DNA from: Chlorops oryzae
Taxonomy: Eukaryota > Arthropoda > Insecta > Diptera > Chloropidae
Assembly (NCBI GenBank): GCA_020466095.1
Contig: CM035806.1
Span: 167,396,871-167,460,870 of the forward strand
Direction: 5' to 3'
Length of the DNA stretch: 64,000 nucleotides
The position numbers and the translations under genes were made by a program. Positions within the stretch are counted from its first letter, which is position 1. Each line of letters opens with the position of its first letter. The notes beneath the pieces are model-generated. The model was not told where the DNA came from and ran no database searches. It saw only the letters and a program-made list of their open reading frames with translations. This document shows, one piece after another, positions 1 through 10,747 of the stretch.

Positions 1-559
1 AATGATCGGCCGACCTAAGCAATCGCAATCGGATTGCTCGGTGAATGCACACCTCGAATGGGCGCAGCAATCAACTTAAATTGCCTTTAAATGTTGAACA
101 AAGCCAGTAACAAATCCACAAAAAACAATGAGCCAACAATTTATTGAAGGTTAGAAGTGAGCGGTCCATTTTATTAAATTTTTTTTTTTTTTTTTTTTGA
201 CAACTTAAGAGTCGTTTTTTTCAGCATGTCTCAAGCAAGTTTCAATAAACCTTGAAACAAAATTTTTCTTTCAATCTTCAGATTTTTGAAATTTTTTTTT
301 TTAGCAACCCTGTTAGTTGAATTATTTTTATATTTTTTTATCTAGTAATTAAAAAAACTCTCTAAATATTTCTCTCAGTGTAAAATGTAAAAAAACGGGG
401 AAAATTCCCTCGATCTGGCATCACTGATTCGAAATTTTCGCAAGAATTCCATTCAAAAATTTTTAAGAGAACACCTGAGACACAGACGTCCCTTCGCCCA
501 TTGCAATTTTTTTTTTATATTAAATTGGTGTACATAATAAATAAAGCAAATTATGCATA

Positions 560-1222
560 CAGTAGAATCTGGTTATAACGAATCCCTGAAATAATGAACA
601 TCTGGAAATAGTGAACGCGTTTTTGTTACTGGGACTTTTCAAAATAATCAGGCCTTAAGAGCGTGGGGTAGAAAAAGGGGAATTTTCCCCCGGGCCCGAA
701 CTTTCTCAAGGGGCCCACAATTGGCAAGGGTACGACGGTACAAAAATTGAGTCTCGATAGTGTGAACAGAATCGGTAGTGTGAACTGCCTCGGTAGCATG
801 AAAAGCCTCGTTAGCGTGAATAGCCTCGTTAGTGTGAACAGCCTCGTTAGCGTGAACAGCCTCGTTAGTGTGAACAGCCTCGTTAGCGTGAACAGCCTCG
901 GTAGTGTGAACAGCCTCGGTAGCGTGAACAGCCTCGTTAGCGTGAACAGGCTCGTTAGTGTGAACAGCATCGGTGGTGTGAAGAACCTCGGTAGTGTGAA
1001 CAGCCTCGTTGGTGTGAACAGCCTCGGTGGTGTGAACTGCTTTGGTAGTGTGAACAGCCTCGGTAGCGTGAACAGCATCGGTAGTGTGAACAGCCTCGGT
1101 AGTGTGAACAGCATCAATAGCGTGAACACCATCGGTAGTATGAACAGCCTCGGTGGTGTGAACTGCTTCGGTAGTGTGAACAGCCCTTGAAAAACTCAGT
1201 TCACAACATCCAGACTCTACTG
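560..1222. mobile_element. Pogo/Tigger-like miniature inverted-repeat element
   Basis: The left end reads CAGTAGAATCTGG followed by TTATAACGAA. The right end is its imperfect inverse (CAGTAGAGTCTGG on the minus strand). Both are flanked by TA at 558-559 and 1223-1224, the target duplication expected of Tc1/mariner-pogo elements. The CAGTAGA..CTGG..TATAACGAA style of terminus resembles pogo/Tigger ends. No transposase frame is present. The interior is mostly an 18-bp tandem array, so this is a non-autonomous copy. Confidence 0.7.
751..1190. repeat. 18-bp minisatellite, about 24 units
   Basis: The unit is close to GTTAGTGTGAACAGCCTC with substitutions at a few fixed positions (G/T after the first G, C/T in AGYGTG). 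Because 18 is divisible by 3, several frames stay open through the array and give spurious hexapeptide-repeat proteins on both strands. It fills the middle of the pogo-like element. The unit resembles the subterminal motif TAGTGAAC near 608-616, so it probably expanded from the element's own end. Confidence 0.85.
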
Positions 1223-1341
1223 TATTTAAAAACCCAAAATACCAATAAGTATTTAAATCTTTTTTTGTTTGGATTTCATTTAAGTGTCGATATTTTTCGA
1301 ACCACCCTCGTAGTTTCATGAAACAATTCACACATACATAT

Positions 1342-1502
1342 ATAGGGGGACATATGTATATTTTTTCCAGCCTTGGACCCCCTCCCGCCTAAGGTGAGTT
1401 TCAGTGAGACTTTTTCGTAATCGATTCCCCGATTTGGTGAGATTTTTCTAGACCCACTCCTCCGTCCCTAGTTTTGTTGACGTAATTAATGGACGTCCCC
1501 TA
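1342..1502. mobile_element. Degenerate palindromic miniature element (GGGGACGTCC ends)
   Basis: The right end contains TTGACGTAATTAATGGACGT followed by CCCC. The left side (TAGGGGGACATATG) is a decayed inverse of it. The same terminus occurs in a clean short copy at 13655-13747, so these belong to one family. No coding capacity is visible. Confidence 0.5.
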
Positions 1503-1865
1503 ATTTGAATTCTTGCCTTCAATAGATTATTTCAATAAATTTTCGTCTTGTCGTGGAATTCTAATCGAGCTCGTTCAATAAATTTGTAGCACGCAAAGAA
1601 TTTTCAAATATTAAGAAGAGACCGACCAACAAGAACAACTGACGCTCTTCGTATGACCCAAAAAGAATGAAAAAAAAAAAAAAAAAACAACGAAAAACAA
1701 ATAAAGAAATGAATAGGTAATCCAACCTACCTCACGTTGAAAATGCTTCTACCGAGACAGCCGAGAGCATGGAGGAGACCCAAAGAATTTCGAAAGCAAA
1801 GCAAAAGCATAATGAACAAAAGAATGAGAGGATTGAGATCGAGAGCGATAGCTATAACAAGAGTG

Positions 1866-1871
1866 AGAGAG

Positions 1872-1936
<65 letters not shown>

Positions 1937-1960
1937 AGAAAGAGAGGGGGAGAGAGAGCG
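1866..1960 (+). repeat. (GA)n microsatellite
   Basis: Uninterrupted GA dinucleotides run to about 1932, then become GA-rich. A short 18-bp tandem (GAGAGAAGAACAACATAG) follows at 1967-2015. It is non-coding; any open frame through it is low-complexity Glu-Arg. Confidence 0.9.
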
Positions 1961-2695
1961 CGATAGAGAGAAGAACAACATAGGAGAGAAGAACAACATA
2001 GGAGAGAAGAACAGTAGCAACGATGAAGTTAAACTAGAAGATGTGACGAATAAACGGAACCACGGACCAACGGGGGACCTACTCTCGGTCGTTCAACTCG
2101 TTGAGAGAATCCCGAAATAAAAAGAATTTTATAAAAAAAAAACAAAAAAAAAAAAACGACGAAAGCGGGAATGCGAATTCAAATGCTTATGCTGACGATG
2201 AGCCTAAATGGGCGCCCATGGAGTGTGTGCACTCGCCCACTGTACGCAGTGTGTTGTACACTGTACAGTAGATAGTTTAAATTTAGATCCCCATGCACAT
2301 AGGGGGAACGCACAATCGCTCACAAGCTCGAATAATGGGCACAGACGATGGATGACGTGCCTCCATTCTGGATGCATCGCCGAGAACGACACGTGATAAT
2401 GATGCCAACCGACGGAGGAACGCCGCGCGCCGAGTCGAATCGAATCGAATCGGGTTGAGCTGAATCGAGTCGAGTCGATGAGCTAAAGGAAACTTCTAGG
2501 AGCGCAGACGACGAGCAACGAGTAAAAAACACACAAAAAACGAAAAACACAAGCGCGGTCGTGTAGTGGGGAAACGTGGCGTGGCGTGGCGTGGCGAATC
2601 GAAGGGGGATAACGTTCGTGAATGGCTGGCAGAGGGGGAGTAGGAGGCATTTGAATGTGAGTGGCGCGCTATTAAAACGCTGATTGCCCACTTGC

Positions 2696-2708
2696 GGTGC
2701 ATTGAACT
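2696..2708 (-). promoter_or_regulatory. Candidate ecdysone-receptor inverted repeat (hsp27-like)
   Basis: GGTGCATTGAACT is an inverted repeat of nuclear-receptor half sites with one spacer base. It contains the core GTGCATTGAAC found, in reverse orientation, in the Drosophila hsp27 ecdysone response element. E75 is a primary ecdysone target, which makes such a site plausible. The site lies 20.5 kb upstream of the E75B start codon, and a match this short can occur by chance. Confidence 0.3.
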
Positions 2709-3454
2709 TTGGGGCAGGCAATGGACTGCGCTGCATGTGCCTTCATGTGTGTGTGTGTGTGTGTGTGTGAATTAATGATACGCACAAATGTGTTGCATGT
2801 TCGTATTATTTGTTTTTTATACTCTTGGTTCAATGTCCATTTTTCCCTTTCCGTGTATACGTGTCCTGGCCACCCACTTATCTTGGTGTTACGGATTGCA
2901 CAGTCCAGCTGTTCCGCGAGGAAATCGATTACGCTTCATTACTTGCGACCACGTGTTCGCGTGGAGAAGGTTATTGTCCTTATTTTTTTTTCCCCCCTCC
3001 TATTTTCACTCTGTTTCCTCCTCCATAGCATCGCGAGCTTGCATTCCGAGCTGTTCGTTCATTCATCATCCAGTTGAGTTCTTTTGAGCGGTTTTTTTTT
3101 TTATTAAGTAGGGATTTTTTTTTCTGTCTTGGGTTAAGTGAACCTTTTCATATAAATTACTTAAGTAATTAAGCGAAAGACTTGCTGCTTACGATAAAAA
3201 ATCTCCAACTTAGCTTTGTAGTGCGAGGACACAGATCCGTTCATCCTCAAATTTATCTGAATCCTGCATTCAAATTCAATTAGTAATTTTTCTATGTGTA
3301 TGCTAAATCCCAATCTGAAGTCAGTCGCCGAAATGCAATGCGATTCTTCAACAGAAACGATGAATTCAATGAACATGCGACCGAGTCGTGATAGAATGCC
3401 CCTACAAAAATATCACACAGTGGATCCAGGCGTGCCTTTAAAGAAGGGTAAATG

Positions 3455-4165
3455 AAAATGAAAATAATAAAACAAAATAAAAAAAATAAAAAAAATACTT
3501 ATATTAAAATAAAATAAAAATTACTTATATAAATTAATAAATACTTATAAAAAAAAAAAAAAAAAAATAAAATAAAAATAATAAAAAATAAAAAATATAA
3601 AATGATAAAAATTAAAAATAAAATACATGAAAATACTTATAAAAAAAATAAATAATAAAAATATTAAAAAACAAAAATTAAAAAATAATTAAAAAATAAA
3701 CATGAAAAAACTACTTAAAAAAAAAAATAAAAATAAAATATAAAAAAAAAAAAAAATATAAAAAATTAAAAAATTAAAAAAACTAAATAAATATAAAAAA
3801 ATAAAAATAAAAATATAAAAATTAAAAATATATAATAAAAAAATTAAACAATTAAAAAAATAAAATAAAAATAAAATAAATGTTATAAAAATATATTAAA
3901 CAAAAATAAAAATTAAAAAAACTACTATTATTAATAAAACTGCAACAAAATAAAAATAAAATAAACACTTATAAGAATACTAAAAAAAAATAAAAATAAT
4001 AGAAAATATTAAAAAATTAAAACAAATAAAAAAATATTTATAAAAAATATTTTAAAATAGAAAAAAAAAAAATAATAAATAAGATAAAAAATTAAAAAAA
4101 AAAACAAAATAAAAAAAATAAGTAAATAAAAAAAATAAATATTAAATCATGAAAAAATTAAAATT
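3455..4165. repeat. A-rich low-complexity block
   Basis: About 700 bases consist almost entirely of A with scattered T and rare C/G (AAATAAAA-like units, occasional ACTTATA). No coding frame or clear higher-order period is visible. Confidence 0.85.
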
Positions 4166-5715
4166 ATTGTTGAACTTTTAGTTTTTTTCATTATTTTTAT
4201 TAATTTCGATTGACTTTGGACCTTCCTTAACCGGTAAAAATTTTCAATGTACGCCCCCAACCCCTTGGAATGCGCGCCTACGGAAAAATGTGAAGCGCTC
4301 TTGATGAACAGTTTTAGTTATCAATCTTCTTCCTTCTGATTCCCCGATCCCTGCTCCGTTGTGCTGCTCATAACAATATACCCATAGCTCCTATGCACTG
4401 TCCAGTTATCAATTCCGACCCGATCGATTCACTGTTACGTATGTTTTTCGGTCGGCTATAGCCGACTTTAGCGTACTCAGTTGTTGTTTTTTTTTCTTTT
4501 TCTTTTAATTCCTTTATTCGATTTGATGAATAAATATACTTATTTATTTATTTTTTCCATCAAACAACAAGAACAAAAAAAAAAAAAAAAACATTGCAGC
4601 TCCACCCAAACTTATAGCGCTCTGCTTTCCTATGCTGCCTGCTCAGCCTCCTCGAAATACTATCGCATTTAGACACAGTGCCTTCATTCGAGTTCATCGA
4701 ACTGGTAGGCTGACCTTTTTCATTGTTGTTGTTGTTGTCCATGCTTCATATTTATGACTCTGTTTTTTCCTTCTGTTTTCTTCTGCTGCTTCTTCTCCTT
4801 CTTCTTCGTTTTCGTCTTCTAAGTGCTCCCCTTTTTTGTTCCAATTTCGATGGCTCTTGTGTTCTATGCAACTTGAGTGTGCTTTTCTTCTATTTCTTTT
4901 CTTCTATTCTTTTTCTCTTTGCTTTGCTTTCTTTAGTTTCCGAGGAATTTTCTAGCAAATCGGGGATTTTTGTAGAGAGCGAGTGTGATGGAGCGATTGA
5001 GTGTTTGTTTGTTATGGTAGTTTCACTCCCTTTTCCAGTCAAGCTTGAAAATATGCACTAGAAACGAAGAAATTCCATTTTTTTTTTTTTTTTTTTTTTT
5101 TTTTGGGGGCATAAAACTCTAAATAGTATTATTTTAATCTTTTCAAACCGATGGTAGAACTACCTCCTATCGTTGTACATGCAATATGTATTTGCATGAG
5201 GGCATTTTCCGAACTTGGGCCCTTACTTTGTTTGGATCCGCCAAAGTGCTAAGTTTTGGTTTGTGTGGGGCATTTCTTTGGCCTTGTTTCAGGCAGTTCT
5301 AGAATTATCCTGTCCCTTTTTTTTATTGCCTTCTATTTTTTATTTATTTATTTTTTATTTTTTTTTTTTTTTGTAAAGAAAAAGAAAATGGAGAAAATGC
5401 TATAAAGAATTTGAGAATTTGTGTGTTTTTTACCCCCTTAAAATCTGATCCACGGTTCGTTGGGTTCGTTGAACTTTTTTCTTTCTTTTGTTAATTTCCA
5501 GCAGTAAAAAATCCAGCGTGTTACTTCACCGGTCTCAGCTGCGTTAAGCATTCTCTTCGCAGAAGTTTTCTTCAGCATTTGAAGTTTTTTTGGGTTTTTT
5601 TTTTTCTTCAGTGGAGCTATAATGACAATGGGTTTGTCCGTCGTCGGTCGATTCGATATTACTCATTCGTTTGATTTATTCTCGTCTTTGCCCGGATTGT
5701 TTTTCGAGAAGGAGA

Positions 5716-5730
5716 TCTCTCCTCTCCCTC

Positions 5731-5772
<42 letters not shown>

Positions 5773-5842
5773 ATCTTTCTCTCTCTCTCTATCTTTCTCT
5801 CTCTCTATCTTTCTCTCTCTCTATCTTTCTCTCTCTCTCTCA
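5716..5842 (+). repeat. (CT)n with TATCTTTCTCTCTC interruptions
   Basis: This is a CT-dinucleotide tract carrying a short regular variant unit (CTCTCTATCTTT) repeated four times towards its 3' end. It is non-coding. Confidence 0.9.
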
Positions 5843-6622
5843 TTTGGAGCCTAAGTGTGTAACACCCTTAATGCTGGAAACCACACTAACCTAACCTAAC
5901 CTAATATTTGTAAAAAAGTGCAAAACAACTGATCATTCTCGACCCGGAACTTTTAACTCACCACAAAAAAAAAAAAAAAAAATAAGACCCTGTATGGGCG
6001 CCAAAAACAAAACGAAGTGAAATCTCCGAACGGAGTAGGTAGTGGTAATAAGATCGTCTTATTCATTGCATATGCTGTTTGCCTTATGACTCATGCATTT
6101 TTCCACCGAAATATTGCTCTAATTTGTCGCAGAATTTCGTAATTACACAATCGTTTTAAAAATAAATCAAAAAACCCAAAAAAAAATATGTAAGCAAAGT
6201 AAAAAGGAAAAATGAAAATCAAAAATGAAAAATACAAAATGCCTTCGTACCCGTACCCGTACCGTTCCGTAATGCGATGCAATGCAACGCAACGCGACTT
6301 GACGCCCAGTTAAAATTCGTCACTCCGCCTCAGCTGTGCTGACAAAAAATTTGAATTTTTCCTCTATTTCAAATGCAACCAAAATTCGAGACAAAAATAG
6401 AGCAAATTCAAAAGAAATCCAAAAGACAAAAGAAAAAGTAAAAAAAAAACGAACAAATCCTTGCAGTTTTCGAAATTTTGAAAAAAAAATATAATAAATT
6501 GGCGCATACTCCTTTGTTTTTATACCCGAGAAACACTCTCTGTGTCGAGGGTGTATTGCGTTTGTGCGGCTGTGTGTAACACCCAGAACCAGTCGAGATG
6601 GACCATATAGACTAAATGTCTA

Positions 6623-7701
6623 CACTGAGCGAACTTTACCATGATTTTTTTTAAAAGGGCGCATTTTTATTCACAGTCCTTTTGATTTTCGAGCAGAACG
6701 AAAATTTCAAAAGAAAAATTGTTGAGACAACAACATTTTTGGTTGATTTAAAGGAAATATGTTTAATTACATTTCTTTTCGTTCGGTATAATTCTCATTT
6801 GCTTTATAAAATATGATATATAAGATATTCATTCATTTTAGAACTTCATAAGCATTGCAAAAGCAGTCACGACAACGGAGTGACCAAATCGGATGAAGTC
6901 AGTGCTCGGGATTCTCCCACTTTAGTGGTAGATCTACCACTATTTTCACTTGCTACCAATTCTACCACGCTAGGTCCAAATCTACCACTTTTTTTATACT
7001 TATTTATGAATTAGTTTTATTTATTTTATGGTCATTTAGAATAATTGAGAACATCAAAAATGTGGATCAGTGTTATGTATTATTGAAAAATATGTTCGCA
7101 GCTTCCTATTGTCAAGAATGTTATCAAAAATGGCAGTATTGGCGTTTAACGACATTCAATAAATATTGAAACATTTTTATATAACAAGAGAAAATACCTA
7201 AAAACAATTAAGTTTCCCAATTTTCTACATGATCAGATGTGATATATTGTATTATCATTTTATATAAATTTTAAATCTACCACTTTTTATAAAAATCTAC
7301 CACTTTTTATAAAAATCTACAATTTCTTTAAAAATCTACCCCCTTTAATCATTTTAAACAAATTTTAAATCTACGACTATTTTATAAAAATCTACCACTT
7401 TTTATAAAAATCTACCACTTCTTTTTCAAAAATCTACCTCCTTTAAAAATTTTCAAGTCCGCGAGCACTGGATGAAGTCAATCCGATGGCTATTTTTTTG
7501 GGTTATGTTCAGTAGAGGGGGCTCTGTGCCCATTTGCTTTGAACGTTAATTAAATTTGTTTTAACAGGTTGATTCAAAAGGAAAATCTTTATTTTTTTCA
7601 ACAAGAAAAATTGTTAAATTAAAAATATTCCTTGTTGAAGCCGTTTTGTGTGTTCTTCCTTTTGATTTAACCAGTTTTCTGGTTGATTTTTTTTCTCTGT
7701 G
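6623..7701 (+). mobile_element. 1.08-kb TA-flanked miniature element, copy A
   Basis: It is bounded by TA at 6621-6622 and 7702-7703. Ends are CACTGAGCGAAC and, on the opposite strand, CACAGAGAAAAAAATC, which are imperfect short inverted repeats. Flanking sequences rejoin into one DINE-like repeat across the insertion, so the element is a complete, younger insertion. The interior carries a short tandem array of TCTACCACTTTTTATAAAAA units at about 7270-7440. No transposase is recognisable. Confidence 0.65.
7270..7440 (+). repeat. About 20-bp tandem units inside copy A
   Basis: Units of AATCTACCACTTTTTATAA are repeated with decay. The same array occurs inverted in copy B at about 9812-9985. 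Confidence 0.75.
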
Positions 7702-8484
7702 TATAGAAACGATCAGCGCCACCAGGAGATTCGATTTAGCCATGTCCGTTCGTCGATCTGTCCGTCCATCTGTCCGTCCGTCTGTCCATTTGTATACTGT
7801 TTTCATATCGAAGGAGTTGAGCAATCTCGACGAAATTTGGTATGCGTGTTTATGGGGACATGAGTAAGAACAAGTTCGAGAATAGACCGGATCGGACCGT
7901 TTTTAAGGGTACCTCCAGCCGGAAGTTTTTGAAATATTTTGATGAAGTTCGATATTTGAACATATTTTAGGGCTTTAAACGTTAGCGGCTGTCCATTAAT
8001 TTTCGTAAGGGAATTTAAACATGTGTATCTGTGTCGGGTATTGTATTGTCAGGTCCACCTGACTATAACACCCTTACATGTTTTATTATATTTTTTTTAA
8101 TTTTTTATTTTTTTTATACATACTTATTGTATTTTTTTTTTTGTGTTTGTCGCTGCCGACAAAGCACAAAAGATCACGGTACAGTGGGCGTGCTAGAGCA
8201 GCTAAGTGATTACAAATTATGACTCATGGAGGCAGAATTCAGTTGGGGCATTAAGTAATGGCACGCAATAACAAGAAAAGCAAAATTCAATCAAAAAAAA
8301 AAAATCAAATCAAATCAAAAAAAAATATTAATGCCATTTTTCCGGCCATTCATTTTCACAGGAATTTTATGACGTATGTGACATGAATCGGGCGCAGGAA
8401 TTATGAAAAATGATGTGTAAAAGAATTTTTGTTGTTCTCTTTCCATCGCACAGCATATGCTCGGACCTGTTTTATGCACAGTCA

Positions 8485-8499
8485 TTTATTCAGTCATTT

Positions 8500-8531
<32 letters not shown>

Positions 8532-8553
8532 TGTCAGTCAGTCAGTCAGTTCG
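8485..8553 (+). repeat. (CAGT)n microsatellite
   Basis: CAGT tetranucleotides with a few substitutions (CATTTATT, TCTG). This is simple-sequence DNA with no gene. Confidence 0.85.
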
Positions 8554-8884
8554 TCTGTCAGACCAACGGGTAATGGTAATGCGAGAGGACCTAGAAAACA
8601 TGACTGCAATTGCATATGTGTGGTGTGGTATGGTGTGGTGCGGCCCACTCGGCGTAAATGTATGTATGCGCCACGATTTTCCATGCATGTATATATGTAT
8701 GTATGCATATGAGTGCATCTGTGTGCGTGAAAGTGGCCCGACGGAGTTCACTGCACTCTCGTTTACCTCGAACGACTTTGAATTCGAATTCGCAGCTCGA
8801 TTTCGAGTCGAGTTCGAGTTCGAGTTTCGATGCAAGAGCGGCGCGCTTCGGATTTCCACTCGATGCCAACCGTTGGATTTCGGT

Positions 8885-8902
8885 GCACTCAATATTGAGT
8901 GC
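8885..8902. promoter_or_regulatory. 18-bp perfect palindrome with CACTCAA arms
   Basis: GCACTCAATATTGAGTGC is perfectly self-complementary. The same CACTCAA/TTGAGTG arms recur as palindromes at 20136-20154 and 22499-22515, the last just upstream of the E75B leader. This suggests a recurrent binding-site motif, but no factor is known to me. Confidence 0.3.
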
Positions 8903-9518
8903 GCGCTCACACTACATATTACGCTCACCGGCATACCAAAATGCGATAGTAAGAACACAAAAAAAAAAGAGAACGGTCCACATTATTATTACTTATTATT
9001 AATTTTTTTTTGCTTTTGCTTATGCGTTGGCCAAAGGCAACGACCGCTGCAACTCCGGCAAGGAATTGCCTCAGTAGAAAAATTAATCTCAACTCATATG
9101 TTGCACATGGAAAAAGACCTTGCTTTGAGAGAGTTCTTTGGTCTCGATTTTGATTGTTGTTGCCTAAAGTGTTGCTGCTAATGCTTAATAACTATTATCA
9201 TTGAATCAAAATTTCGTAATAACAAATGCCATTCAATTCGGATATCATTTCAAATCATTGAGTTTATGTATTTTCTTGTTATTCCTTCTCTATAAAATTG
9301 CATTTTATTTGCGGAAAAATTGTTCTCCAACACTTGATTTAGTGGACCTGGGAAACTACCTTCCGATTAATTTTGAACAAACATACAAGAATTATAAATT
9401 CCTTTCTGTAAGCTTTCAGTTCCAACTCCCATCCGATGCAATGCCATCTCACTGCAGCCAGTTTATCGGGGAATCTCCCCGAAATTAAAAGGCATTTCTG
9501 AGCTTAATTGGAGTCTTA

Positions 9519-10583
9519 CACAGAGAAAAAAATCAACCAGAAAACTGGTTAAATCAAAATGAAAAACATAAAAAACCGGCTTCAACAAGGAATATTTTAA
9601 ATTTAAAAATTTTTCTTGTTGGAAAAAATAAAGTTTTTCCTTTTGAATCAACCATATATATATATAAAAAATATATACATAAAAAAGATGAGCTGTTAAA
9701 ACAAATTTAATTAACGTTCAAAGCAAATGGGCACAGAGCCCCCTCTACTGAACATAACCCAAAAAAATAGCCATCGGATTGGACTTCATCCAGTGCTCGC
9801 GGACTTGAAAATTTTTAAAGGAGGTAGATTTTTAAAGAATAAGTGGTAGATTTTATAAAAAGTGGTAGATTTTTATAAAAAGTCGAAGATTTGAAATTTG
9901 TGTAAGATGACTAAAGGTGGTAGATTTTTAAAGAAGTGGTAGATTTTTATAAAAGTGGTAGATTTTTATAAAAAGTGGTAGATTTAAAATTTATATAAAA
10001 TGATAATACAATATATCACATCTGATCATGTAGAAAATTGGGAAACTTAATTGCTTTTAGGTATTTTCTCTTGTTATATAAAAATGTGTCAATATTTATT
10101 GAATGTCGTTAAGCGCCAATACTGCCATTTTTGACAACATTCTTGACAATAGGAAGCTGCAAACATATTTTTCAATAATACATAACATTGAACCACATTT
10201 TTTATGTTCTCAATTATTCGAAATGACCATAAAATAAATAAAACTAATGCATAAATAAGAAGAAAAAAAAGTGGTAGATTTGGACCTAGCGTGGTAGAAG
10301 TGGTAGAAAGTGAAAATAGTGGTAGATCTACCACTAAAGACTGCTTTCGCAATGCTTTAAAAGTTCTAAAATGAATGAATATCTTATATATCATATTTTA
10401 TAAAGCAAATGAGAATTTTACCGAACGAAAAGAAATGTTATTAAAAATATTTCTTTTAAATAAACCAAAAGTTTTGTTGACTCAACCATTTTTCTTTTGA
10501 AATTTTCATTCTGCTCGAAAATCAAAAGGACTGTGAATAATGCGCATATAAAAAAAAAAAATCATGGTAAATTTCGCTCAGTG
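9519..10583 (-). mobile_element. 1.07-kb TA-flanked miniature element, copy B (inverted)
   Basis: This is a full-length inverted copy of the element at 6623-7701, flanked by TA at 9517-9518 and 10584-10585. Landmarks shared in reverse order include the AAATCAACCAG terminus, GGCTTCAACAAGGAATATT, GGGCACAGAGCCCCCTCTAC, the TCTACCAC tandem array and the CACTGAGCGAA end. Substitutions and small indels distinguish the copies. Together the two copies form an inverted repeat around a 1.8-kb spacer. Confidence 0.7.
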
Positions 10584-10712
10584 TAGGGCAGAAAGGTGGT
10601 CTGGGAAATTGTTGTGGGACCAAGTTTTTGCTTTTAGAAAATTTGAAAATTAAATTTCAAGGAATTTCGAAATTTCAAGGTCTTGTTTTGAGACATTCAG
10701 GTGGATATTCGC

Positions 10713-10747
<35 letters not shown>

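Larger units (their letters stand above)
6516..8085 (+). mobile_element. Helentron/DINE-1-like non-autonomous repeat, interrupted
   Basis: The 5' part starts TTTTTATACCCGAG and is followed by a GTGTATT-type segment. It continues after the inserted element (6621-7703) with CGATTTAGCCATGTCCGT, then a run of CTGTCCGT units, then AATTTGGTATG. The 3' part has GTCGGGTATTG followed by the hairpin GTCAGGTCCACCTGAC at about 8050-8065. This order (TATACCC start, GCCATGTCCGTCTGTC, terminal GTC..GAC hairpin) is the layout I know from widespread dipteran DINE-1/Helentron-type repeats. Family assignment is from memory. Confidence 0.5.

Noticed and set aside
361..390. CACTGAGAGAAATATTT-like end of a TA-flanked element
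   Set aside because: Only one end is visible; no partner terminus was found nearby, so no element can be drawn. Similar lone ends lie at 38085-38150 and 38260-38280.
648..1331. Repetitive open frames on both strands (VNSLVS-type and HTTEAV-type proteins)
   Set aside because: They are translations of an 18-bp minisatellite; the unit length keeps all frames open. The array sits inside a miniature transposon and has no gene context.
1501..2130. Possible LTR or retrotransposon edge (TTCAATAAA motifs, TCGGTCGTTCAACTCG)
   Set aside because: No paired LTR, primer-binding site or coding remnant could be found.
5888..5903. Three CCTAA units resembling the insect telomere repeat
   Set aside because: Only three units, and flies do not use TTAGG telomeres. 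Treated as chance.
8573..9181. 202-residue open frame in the spacer between the inverted copies
   Set aside because: Composition follows microsatellites and repeated TTCGAGT motifs; overlapping frames on both strands are open. No domain is recognisable.
10089..10394. 101-residue minus-strand frame ending in a Cys/Trp-rich segment, considered as a transposase remnant
   Set aside because: It lies inside the miniature element copy. The corresponding region of the other copy is broken by stops, and I recognise no transposase motif.
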